Shown here piece by piece: positions 1 through 5,267 of a DNA stretch of 8,785 nt. The translations under genes were made by a program, and so were the position numbers. The stretch is from JBAYHA01 sp041666425 (lineage in GTDB: Bacteria; Patescibacteriota; Patescibacteriia; UBA11705; JABHMO01): contig JBAYHA010000036.1 in assembly GCA_041666425.1 (NCBI GenBank), positions 1 to 8,785 on the forward strand. The letters are read 5' to 3'. The number at the start of each line of letters is the position of its first letter. Position 1 is the stretch's first letter. The notes under the pieces were generated by a model. The model had not been told where the DNA came from, ran no database searches, and saw only the letters and a list, made by a program, of their open reading frames with translations.

Positions 1-490
1 CACCGCGACTATCAATTACCGATTTTTTGCTATTTAACAATCCCACCCGCAAGAAAAACCGCAAAATTGATTCATGGCTGTTGAGCAAAGACTGGTCCGC
101 TGAAATTTTTAATTGACGAAAAAAATCAGTGCTTTCTACGGAGGTAAGATTGATTAAATATTTTTCTTCCTTGAAAAAATGAATGTTCCCTTCCGGACTT
201 TTGATCAACTGATAAACCGTTCTCCGCAAAGTCAACCGCGCCATACTTTTTTTTACTTCCAAAAAATATTTCCAAATTTTCGTTCGATTGATGTCAAAAC
301 GAAGTACTTTTACCAAATATTGCTCATTTACTTTTTGCTGGCCCCAAACGATTTCTTTTTCATAATCGCGATCTTTTTGCTGTTGGATAGGAATCCGTTC
401 TTTTTCCATCTCTTTTATTTTTCTTCTAACCGCCAAAAGTCGATTCAATGTATTTTCAAAAACCGTCTCAGGAGAAAAGATGCCTTCCAT
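1..490 (-). CDS. Hypothetical protein, 5' part only (runs off the left edge)
   Basis: An open minus-strand frame of 163 codons starts at ATG 490-488 and reaches the window edge without a stop, so the C-terminus is missing. The start is well supported. GGAGGA lies at 499-494, three bases before the ATG, and a sigma70-like promoter sits at 556-528. The protein begins MEGIFSPETVFENTLNRLLA. Residues from about 15 to 50 are charged and look helical, with many Lys, Arg, Glu and Gln, and they are followed by mixed hydrophobic and basic sequence. There is no signal peptide or membrane segment in the visible part. I recognise no family and assign no function. It lies 99 bases downstream of ychF but has its own promoter, so it need not be cotranscribed with ychF. 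Confidence 0.75.
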   Translation of the reverse strand, partial: MEGIFSPETVFENTLNRLLAVRRKIKEMEKERIPIQQQKDRDYEKEIVWGQQKVNEQYLVKVLRFDINRTKIWKYFLEVKKSMARLTLRRTVYQLIKSPEGNIHFFKEEKYLINLTSVESTDFFRQLKISADQSLLNSHESILRFFLRVGLLNSKKSVIDSRG

Positions 491-493
491 AAA

Positions 494-499
494 TCCTCC
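494..499 (-). promoter_or_regulatory. Shine-Dalgarno site of the left-edge gene
   Basis: On the minus strand the bases read GGAGGA, followed by TTT and ATG. It is one of only two near-consensus ribosome binding sites in the window (the other is at 4771-4778), and it fixes the start at 490. Confidence 0.7.
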
Positions 500-527
500 A
501 TTATTTGAAAAGAACAAAAGCAAAAAC

Positions 528-556
528 AATTTAGCACCAACCATTTTCTTTGTCAA
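528..556 (-). promoter_or_regulatory. Sigma70-like promoter for the left-edge gene
   Basis: The minus strand has a perfect -35 hexamer TTGACA (556-551), a 17-base spacer and a -10-like TAAATT (533-528, four of six matches to TATAAT). Transcription would start near 521, leaving a leader of about 30 bases that contains the GGAGGA ribosome binding site. The spacing and the downstream site agree with each other, which makes this the best-supported promoter in the window. Confidence 0.55.
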
Positions 557-589
557 AAAACATCTTTAACTTTTCGCTATATTTAGTAT

Positions 590-1678
590 TTATACATTAA
601 ATCGAAAAACGATTACATCACCATCTTTTACCACATAATCTTTGCCTTCCAACTTGAGCAAACCTTTTTCTTTGGCAGACACTTCGCTACCGGCAGTGAT
701 TAAATCTTGCCAATTAATGACTTCGGCGGCGATAAAACCTCGTTCAAAATCATTGTGAATCTTCGCCGCCGCTTGTGGAGCTTTGGTTCCATTGGTGATT
801 GTCCAAGCTCGAGTTTCATCCGGTCCAGTGGTAATATAACTGATTAAATTTAAAATCTTGTACGAAGCCAAAATAATTTTGTCCAATCCTGAAGTGCTGA
901 TACCAGCTTCTTGCATAAATTCCGCAGCGTCCTCTTTTGATAGTTCCGCTAATTCAGATTCTATCTGGGCACAAACAGGAATAACAATTTCATCTTTTAA
1001 TTTTGGTAAATTTGGTTCTTGATTGACTGATTTTTCATCAACATTTAACAAGTAAATCATCGGTTTTTGCGTCAACAAAGATAAATATTTTAAACTTTCC
1101 AATTCTTCCTTTTCCAAACCTATTTTTCTAACTGATTGGCCATTTTCCAACGCAGGAATAATTTTTGTTTGCAAAAATTCTGCCATTTTGCGAGTTTCTT
1201 TTTCGTCAGGCTGACCGGAAGTTTTTAATTTGTCTCGTAATTTTGTCGCATGTTTTTTGACCACATCAAGATCGGCAAAGGCCAATTCCATTTCAATTAT
1301 TTCTGCATCGTCCTCTGGATTAACTCGATTGGCAACGTGAATAATATTACCCAATTCAAAACCGCGAATGACATGACAAATAGCATCAACTTCGCGAATA
1401 TTGGCCAAAAATTTATTACCCAATCCCTCACCTTGACTGGCTCCTTTTACCAAACCGGCAATATCAACAAATTCGATTGTTGAATAAATTGTTTTGGCTG
1501 ATTTGGAAAAAACCGTCAATTTTTCCAGACGTTCATCAGGCACGGCGACAATTCCTTTGTTTGGCTCAATGGTACAAAAAGGATAATTGGCAATATCAAT
1601 TTGTTTTTTTGTTAACGCTTTGAAAGTTGTTGATTTACCAACATTTGGCAAGCCGACAATTCCGATGGAAAAAGACAT
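590..1678 (-). CDS. ychF: Ribosome-associated P-loop ATPase YchF (Obg family)
   Basis: This 362-residue protein has the usual YchF/OLA1 length and is complete. The N-terminal G domain has Walker A GLPNVGKS (residues 9-16), the conserved NYPFCTIEPN stretch (31-40, with Cys35) and the G3 motif DIAGL (72-76). The G4 position reads NVDE (212-215) instead of NKxD; this change is the family hallmark and is known to shift preference from GTP to ATP. A helical insert covers about 125-200. The C-terminal TGS domain, about 277-362, includes the family-typical KIHNDFERGFIAAEV and ends DGDVIVFRFNV. YchF is a cytoplasmic ATPase that binds ribosomes and is linked to translation and stress control. No Shine-Dalgarno site precedes the ATG, but the motif starting at residue 5 supports this start. 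The usual neighbour pth is absent. Upstream lie two hairpins and a terminator, so ychF probably has its own promoter, which I could not place. Confidence 0.97.
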   Translation of the reverse strand: MSFSIGIVGLPNVGKSTTFKALTKKQIDIANYPFCTIEPNKGIVAVPDERLEKLTVFSKSAKTIYSTIEFVDIAGLVKGASQGEGLGNKFLANIREVDAICHVIRGFELGNIIHVANRVNPEDDAEIIEMELAFADLDVVKKHATKLRDKLKTSGQPDEKETRKMAEFLQTKIIPALENGQSVRKIGLEKEELESLKYLSLLTQKPMIYLLNVDEKSVNQEPNLPKLKDEIVIPVCAQIESELAELSKEDAAEFMQEAGISTSGLDKIILASYKILNLISYITTGPDETRAWTITNGTKAPQAAAKIHNDFERGFIAAEVINWQDLITAGSEVSAKEKGLLKLEGKDYVVKDGDVIVFRFNV

Positions 1679-1683
1679 AAATT

Positions 1684-1723
1684 AGTTTATAAAGTTAGAA
1701 AGTTCATAAAGTTTATAAAGTAG
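1684..1723. repeat. Short imperfect tandem repeat upstream of ychF
   Basis: AGTTTATAAAGT occurs at 1684-1695 and again at 1710-1721, with the degenerate copy AAGTTCATAAAGTT between them. The tract ends 1 base before the first hairpin and lies in the leader or promoter region of ychF. It may be a low-complexity AT repeat or part of a composite intergenic element. Confidence 0.5.
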
Positions 1724-1743
1724 GGGCAAGTCAAGACTTGCCC
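1724..1743. repeat. Perfect 9-bp inverted repeat (hairpin 1 upstream of ychF)
   Basis: GGGCAAGTC (1724-1732) is mirrored by GACTTGCCC (1735-1743) around a two-base centre. It is much more GC-rich than its surroundings. No T-run follows on either strand, so it is not a canonical terminator. It resembles the short palindromic intergenic repeats common in small bacterial genomes. Confidence 0.65.
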
Positions 1744-1755
1744 AATAAAGTTGTA

Positions 1756-1777
1756 GTGGCGAAACATCTTTCGCCAC
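1756..1777. repeat. Perfect 9-bp inverted repeat (hairpin 2 upstream of ychF)
   Basis: GTGGCGAAA (1756-1764) pairs with TTTCGCCAC (1769-1777) around the loop CATC. An A-run follows at 1778-1782. It lies 12 bases from hairpin 1, so the two form a pair of stem-loops. On the ychF strand both would be in the untranslated leader if transcription starts upstream of them. Confidence 0.65.
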
Positions 1778-1805
1778 AAAAACCAGTTAAAACCATTTGA
1801 ATTTA

Positions 1806-1839
1806 AAAAAGAAGTGGCTGTTTATCACCACTTCTTTTT
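1806..1839 (-). terminator. Rho-independent terminator after the membrane-protein gene
   Basis: A 12-bp stem (1806-1817 with 1828-1839) encloses a 10-base loop. The core is GAAGTGG/CCACTTC, flanked by A and T runs on either side. On the minus strand it ends in a T-tract and lies 25 bases beyond the stop codon at 1864. The symmetry means it could also work on the plus strand, but no plus-strand gene ends here. Confidence 0.7.
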
Positions 1840-1863
1840 ATAATATCCCGTACAATTTGTCAA

Positions 1864-2781
1864 TTAGTTTTTCTTGTTTGGATCGACTTTTTCTTCACCC
1901 TTAGCCGGATCTTCAACCTTGACTAACTTGAAAGTGGCGACTATTTCTTCAAAATTTTTGCGATATTCAAAATAGTTATTTAACTTTTTGTCGGAAATGT
2001 TAAAAGTCGCGCGATAAATTTTATTTGGTGTCAAAACCATAATTGTCGGGATTTCCAAATTATTCTCGTCAAGGTTGAGAAAATACAACATCGACATTTC
2101 CGGAGTTTCTATTTTGTCAATCAAAAATAAGTCTTTGAACAAGCCCAACTTTTCTTCCATTTTTAAATTGGCGAAATCAGCATAATCGCTTTTGATAGTT
2201 AAAGCGTTGGCAAAATCATCTTGACCAATCGGTTGCAAATAAACCAGCTCGCTCGACAACCCGCCATCTTTTGGCGCAGAAACAACAGCATTAACTTTTT
2301 CCCATGTTTTTGGAAAACTCAAAACAAAAGATAAATCCTTTTCTGCCAAAATTTGCCAATCCACCGTATTGATATTGCGAGGAATGCTACGTTGCTTTTC
2401 AAAAAGATCAATTACCGCACTTTTGTTGGTTAAATTTTCTTGTTCCAAATTATCAGCTTTGGCTTTTAAATCAGCCAGTTCGCTTTTGAGGGTTTGCATC
2501 TGCGCCTCCAGCCCCTTACCGCCTTGGTCAACTTCTTTGATTCTGTCTTTGGCATAACCAAAAACCAAACCAATCAAACCCAAAATAACAATTCCCGCAA
2601 CCAAAAAATTTAATAAGCCATAATCTCGGACCTGCTTTGGTCGCCTACTTTTGGTTTCTGTTTCTTCATCTTCTTCAATTTTGGCCAATCTTCCGCGCCT
2701 ACGCGGTTCTTTGATTTCAAACTCTTCATCCCTCCCGACGAATTTGTCTAAGCTCATAAAATTATTCGTTAATTTTTTCAT
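1864..2781 (-). CDS. Hypothetical single-pass membrane protein with coiled coil
   Basis: This is a 305-residue protein. Residues 1-54 are very charged, with RRRGR (28-31 region), an acidic run and RRPKQVR (46-52), as expected for a cytoplasmic tail. One membrane segment covers about 57-77 (NFLVAGIVILGLIGLVFGYA). A heptad-like coiled coil follows at about 88-130, then a predicted extracellular domain at 140-290 and a charged tail. By the positive-inside rule the C-terminal domain faces outward. Within it, SFVLSFPKTWEKV (151-163) resembles the opening strand of PsbP/DcrB-like (DUF1795-type) domains; this is a weak similarity by eye, not an assignment. The gene diverges from the pilB-type gene, which leaves a surface role possible but unproven. 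The ATG at 2781 lacks a good ribosome binding site; Met9 is an alternative start. Function is unknown. Confidence 0.85.
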   Translation of the reverse strand: MKKLTNNFMSLDKFVGRDEEFEIKEPRRRGRLAKIEEDEETETKSRRPKQVRDYGLLNFLVAGIVILGLIGLVFGYAKDRIKEVDQGGKGLEAQMQTLKSELADLKAKADNLEQENLTNKSAVIDLFEKQRSIPRNINTVDWQILAEKDLSFVLSFPKTWEKVNAVVSAPKDGGLSSELVYLQPIGQDDFANALTIKSDYADFANLKMEEKLGLFKDLFLIDKIETPEMSMLYFLNLDENNLEIPTIMVLTPNKIYRATFNISDKKLNNYFEYRKNFEEIVATFKLVKVEDPAKGEEKVDPNKKN

Positions 2782-2785
2782 TCCA

Positions 2786-2814
2786 ATTTTAACACAGCTA
2801 CCAATCTATGCCAA
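2786..2814 (-). promoter_or_regulatory. Candidate promoter of the membrane-protein gene, possibly leaderless
   Basis: The minus strand reads TTGGCA (2814-2809), a 17-base spacer and TAAAAT (2791-2786). Only four bases separate the -10-like box from the ATG at 2781. If this is the promoter, the transcript would start at or just inside the start codon, giving a leaderless mRNA or use of Met9. AT-rich DNA yields such matches often. Confidence 0.35.
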
Positions 2815-2834
2815 GCGAGCCTGTGGAGAAATAA

Positions 2835-2862
2835 CTGTCAAAATAAACGAAAAAAGTATATT
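2835..2862 (+). promoter_or_regulatory. Candidate promoter of the pilB-type gene
   Basis: CTGTCA (2835-2840), a 16-base spacer and TATATT (2857-2862) lie about 44 bases before the ATG at 2906. A second -10-like TATATA overlaps downstream. The -35 match is imperfect, and no ribosome binding site is visible before the start codon. This is a tentative call within the 124-base divergent region. Confidence 0.3.
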
Positions 2863-2905
2863 ATATAAGTGATCCTGTTTATAAAACATATAAATTTACA
2901 AAAAT

Positions 2906-4669
2906 ATGGCCGTTACCAATACCTCAATCGAAGATTTAATGAATCCTGACGCCAAAAAAAAATTCAAAGAAAAAACAGCCTCATCAAAAAAATTACCAAA
3001 AAGAACCAAAATTGATGAAGAACGTGGACCAATCGAACGATTGAATGTCAAGCTGACGGAAATGGATCAAGCTGACGAGGAAGCCAAGGCGCGCACCAAA
3101 GCCGTCGAATATAATTTGCCTTATATTGATTTAACAATTTTTCCGGTCAGCGCCGAGGCTTTAAAATTGATTGACTTGGAAAAATCCAAAAAAGAACGCG
3201 TGGTTTGTTTTGTGAATACAGGAGAACAGCTTCGTTTTGCCACAACCAATCCAACCAATCCGGAAGTGGAAAAATTAAAACACGCGCTCGGTGAGGCGCA
3301 TCATGCGGAAACAGCGACTTATTTTGTTTCCGAAAGAAGCATAAACAAAACTTTAGAATACTACGAGAAACAACCAAAATATACCAAACCGGTAGTTGGA
3401 GTGGAAATCAAAGCCGAAGAAATGGAAAAGTTTGCAGAAATAGCTTCTGATTTTAAAAAACTAAATGAAATTGTCAAAAAAACCAACATTACAGAAATGG
3501 TTACCTTAATCATAGCGGCTTCAATCAAGGCTGAATCTTCTGATATCCATATTGAAGCCGAAGAAAAAGATATCAAAATCCGTTTTCGTGTTGATGGCGT
3601 GCTACATGATACGGCGGAAATTGACAAAAATACTTGGCCAAAAGTTATTTCCAGAATCAAGCTTCTTTCCGGATTAAAAATCAATGTCGTCAACGTCCCC
3701 CAAGACGGTCGTTTTACCATTCACCTCAAAGACGAAACTATTGATGTTCGCGTTTCTTGTTTACCAACAACTTGGGGAGAAAGTGTGGTTTTTCGTTTGT
3801 TAAAATCTTCTTCGGCCTCTTTGTCATTCGAAGATCTGGGTTTGATTGGCGAAGCCTATAAAAATTTAAAATCCCAAATCGAAAGACCAAATGGAATGAT
3901 TATAACCACCGGTCCAACCGGATCAGGAAAAACAACCACACTTTATGCTGTTTTGAACAAATTAAATACCGAAAATACCAAAATTATTACTCTCGAAGAC
4001 CCGGTCGAATACAAATTAAAGGGTATCAATCAAAGTCAAGTCGATCACAGCAAGGGTTATTCTTTTGCCGAAGGCTTGCGTTCACTTTTGCGTCAAGATC
4101 CGGACATTGTTATGGTCGGCGAAATGCGCGATACGGAAACTTCCGAAGTTGGCATCAATGCTGCTTTAACCGGACACTTAGTTTTATCGACAATTCATAC
4201 CAATAACGCAGCTGGCGCAATTCCCAGATTTTTGTCAATGAATGTGAAGCCTTTCTTGTTGGCTCCGGCTTTGAATGCAATTATCGGCCAACGATTGATT
4301 AGAAAAATTTGTTCCAAATGCAAAACCGAAGACACTTTGACTCCGGAAAAAGAAGCACAAATAAAAAAAATTATTGAATCAATCCCAACAAATCATCCCG
4401 ATCGTCCCAAGGTTACGGAATTTAAACTTTTCAAAGGCACCGGTTGTGACCATTGTCACGGCATTGGCTACAAAGGTCGTATCGGTATTTACGAAATTAT
4501 GTCCATGTCGCCGGAAATTGAAAAATCCATTATGGAAGGAAATATCAGCGAAATGCGGGTACAAGAATTGGCAACTAATGCCGGAATGCTAACCATGTTG
4601 CAAGACGGATTATTAAAGGTTTTAAACGGCACAACCACACTTGACGAAGTCCTGCGCGTTACAGAATAA
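2906..4669 (+). CDS. pilB: PilB/GspE-family type IV pilus or type II secretion ATPase
   Basis: This 587-residue cytoplasmic hexameric ATPase powers pilin assembly. Residues 1-60 are a charged linker. An N-terminal GspE/PilB domain (T2SSE_N-like) covers about 65-155. The N2 domain includes SSDIHIEAEEKDIKIRFRVDG (211-231). The ATPase core has Walker A GPTGSGKT (336-343), the Asp box TLEDPVEY (362-369), Walker B DPDIVMVGEMRD (398-409, catalytic Glu406) and the His box GHLVLSTIHTNN (423-434). A tetracysteine zinc site is formed by CSKC (469-472) and CDHC (514-517). Length, N-terminal domain and zinc site separate it from the retraction ATPase PilT. GspE of type II secretion cannot be excluded on sequence, but Patescibacteria typically carry type IV pilus genes. 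No pilC, pilT or pilin gene is next to it. The gene stands alone between a divergent promoter region and a weak terminator. Confidence 0.93.
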   Translation: MAVTNTSIEDLMNPDAKKKFKEKTASSKKLPKRTKIDEERGPIERLNVKLTEMDQADEEAKARTKAVEYNLPYIDLTIFPVSAEALKLIDLEKSKKERVVCFVNTGEQLRFATTNPTNPEVEKLKHALGEAHHAETATYFVSERSINKTLEYYEKQPKYTKPVVGVEIKAEEMEKFAEIASDFKKLNEIVKKTNITEMVTLIIAASIKAESSDIHIEAEEKDIKIRFRVDGVLHDTAEIDKNTWPKVISRIKLLSGLKINVVNVPQDGRFTIHLKDETIDVRVSCLPTTWGESVVFRLLKSSSASLSFEDLGLIGEAYKNLKSQIERPNGMIITTGPTGSGKTTTLYAVLNKLNTENTKIITLEDPVEYKLKGINQSQVDHSKGYSFAEGLRSLLRQDPDIVMVGEMRDTETSEVGINAALTGHLVLSTIHTNNAAGAIPRFLSMNVKPFLLAPALNAIIGQRLIRKICSKCKTEDTLTPEKEAQIKKIIESIPTNHPDRPKVTEFKLFKGTGCDHCHGIGYKGRIGIYEIMSMSPEIEKSIMEGNISEMRVQELATNAGMLTMLQDGLLKVLNGTTTLDEVLRVTE

Positions 4670-4676
4670 ATACAGA

Positions 4677-4705
4677 AAAAAACCTCTAAATTAAGCCGGT
4701 TTTTT
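4677..4705 (+). terminator. Weak Rho-independent terminator after pilB
   Basis: AAAAAACC (4677-4684) can pair with GGTTTTTT (4698-4705) across a 13-base loop, starting eight bases after the stop codon. Only two GC pairs are present, so the stem is weak, but the position and T-run fit a terminator or attenuator before the small-gene cassette. Confidence 0.45.
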
Positions 4706-4709
4706 AGTT

Positions 4710-4737
4710 GTCCTTGACATTACAGTCCTTGACATTA
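4710..4737 (+). repeat. Tandem 13-bp direct repeat containing TTGACA
   Basis: GTCCTTGACATTA occurs exactly at 4710-4722 and 4725-4737, separated by CA, giving a 15-base period. Each copy carries a perfect -35 hexamer TTGACA (4714-4719 and 4729-4734). It lies just upstream of the two small overlapping genes. It may be a duplicated promoter element or a pair of half-sites for a regulator. Downstream -10 candidates are poor (TAATTA at 4736-4741 with a 16-base spacer from copy 1), so the start of transcription is unresolved. Confidence 0.7.
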
Positions 4738-4770
4738 ATTAGCTTTAATGATAACGTGTAAATTCCTTTT

Positions 4771-4778
4771 AAAGGAGG
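4771..4778 (+). promoter_or_regulatory. Strong Shine-Dalgarno site deciding the start of the 89-residue gene
   Basis: AAAGGAGG lies eight bases before ATG 4787, an optimal distance. It rules out the earlier in-frame ATG at 4748, whose reading would run across this site. The upstream bases CCTTTT (4765-4770) are complementary to part of it and could mask it in a small fold. Confidence 0.8.
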
Positions 4779-4786
4779 TTCTTTGC

Positions 4787-5056
4787 ATGATATTCGAAAA
4801 AGAAAAACTTGAAAAACTAATGGAAGATCCTGAGTTTTACAATGCTTATCGAGAATTATTAGCTTATCTTCTTCGTTATGGAAGTCAAGACGTTTTTGAA
4901 ACAAAGCTGACAAACCCAAACTATTCAAGAATACGCGAGGCCATCCAAAAATTTGACAGTTTTTTTCCAAAAAAACATCTTCTTGATAACGAAATCTGCC
5001 ATCTTTTTTGGGAAATTCTTAACGAAATCATTCTACCGGAAAAAGAAAAAACATGA
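4787..5056 (+). CDS. Small hypothetical protein, first gene of a two-gene cassette
   Basis: This 89-residue, mildly acidic protein begins MIFEKEKLEKLMEDPEFYNA and has the best ribosome binding site on the plus strand. It looks mostly helical, with charged residues alternating with leucine and aromatic residues (LLAYLLRYG near 24-32, HLFWEILNEIIL near 71-82). It has no membrane segment, signal peptide or catalytic motif that I recognise. Its stop codon TGA overlaps the next start as ATGA, so the two proteins are probably translationally coupled and function together. The only TGA stop among the complete genes in the window is here. Possible roles include an adaptor, an antitoxin-like partner or a phage-derived protein, none of which the sequence establishes. 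Confidence 0.7.
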   Translation: MIFEKEKLEKLMEDPEFYNAYRELLAYLLRYGSQDVFETKLTNPNYSRIREAIQKFDSFFPKKHLLDNEICHLFWEILNEIILPEKEKT

Positions 5057-5235
5057 TTATTTCCCCAAAAAAATATCTCTCCAAAGATGAAATTGAAAAT
5101 TTTGCCAGACTAAAAGAAATTTGCAAAGGAAAAAATGTAAGAATCAGATTACATTTAAATAATGGAGAAATTTGCATTGGCTACCACTTTTCCGACAATG
5201 TCACAAAAAGATTACCAAGAAAAATTTTGCAATAA
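5053..5235 (+). CDS. Small basic hypothetical protein, second gene of the cassette
   Basis: This 60-residue, Lys/Arg-rich protein starts within the ATGA overlap with the preceding gene. A short helical N-terminus (residues 8-25) is followed by NVRIRLHLNNGEICIGYHF (28-46), which has the alternating pattern of a beta hairpin and could belong to a small SH3- or Sm-like barrel; this is inference from pattern only. It has no ribosome binding site of its own, as expected for coupled translation. It ends just before a strong bidirectional terminator. An acidic protein followed by a basic one in overlapping frames superficially resembles toxin-antitoxin pairs, but no known family is recognised. It is short enough that the reading frame itself could be doubted, though the coupling supports it. 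Confidence 0.6.
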   Translation: MIISPKKYLSKDEIENFARLKEICKGKNVRIRLHLNNGEICIGYHFSDNVTKRLPRKILQ

Positions 5236-5267
5236 AAAAACCGACGACACGCGTCGGAATTTTTTTT
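5234..5267. terminator. Bidirectional terminator between convergent genes
   Basis: CCGACG (5241-5246) pairs with CGTCGG (5252-5257) around ACACG. An A-run (5234-5240) precedes it and eight T residues (5260-5267) follow, so it works on both strands. It ends the two small plus-strand genes and the convergent kinase-like gene, overlapping the stop codons of both. Confidence 0.85.

Noticed and set aside
179..508. Plus-strand ORF of 109 codons
   Set aside because: It is antisense to the open minus-strand frame 490-1, which has a promoter and ribosome binding site. Its translation is rich in Phe, Ile and Asn, as expected of the complement of AT-rich coding DNA.
2836..2841. Minus-strand TTGACA as the -35 box of the membrane-protein gene
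   Set aside because: A 17-base spacer leads to TCGCTT, which is not a -10 box, and no reasonable alternative falls within 15 to 19 bases.
3361..3720. Minus-strand ORF of 119 codons within pilB
   Set aside because: It is a shadow of the conserved N2-domain coding sequence. No expression signals are seen.
4748..4786. Upstream start for the small gene (13 extra residues)
   Set aside because: The AAAGGAGG site at 4771-4778 is placed for ATG 4787, and the extra codons would run through it.
4670..4786. Riboswitch or tRNA between pilB and the small gene
   Set aside because: No cloverleaf, T-loop sequence or known riboswitch core is visible; the interval is explained by a terminator, the tandem repeat and a ribosome binding site.
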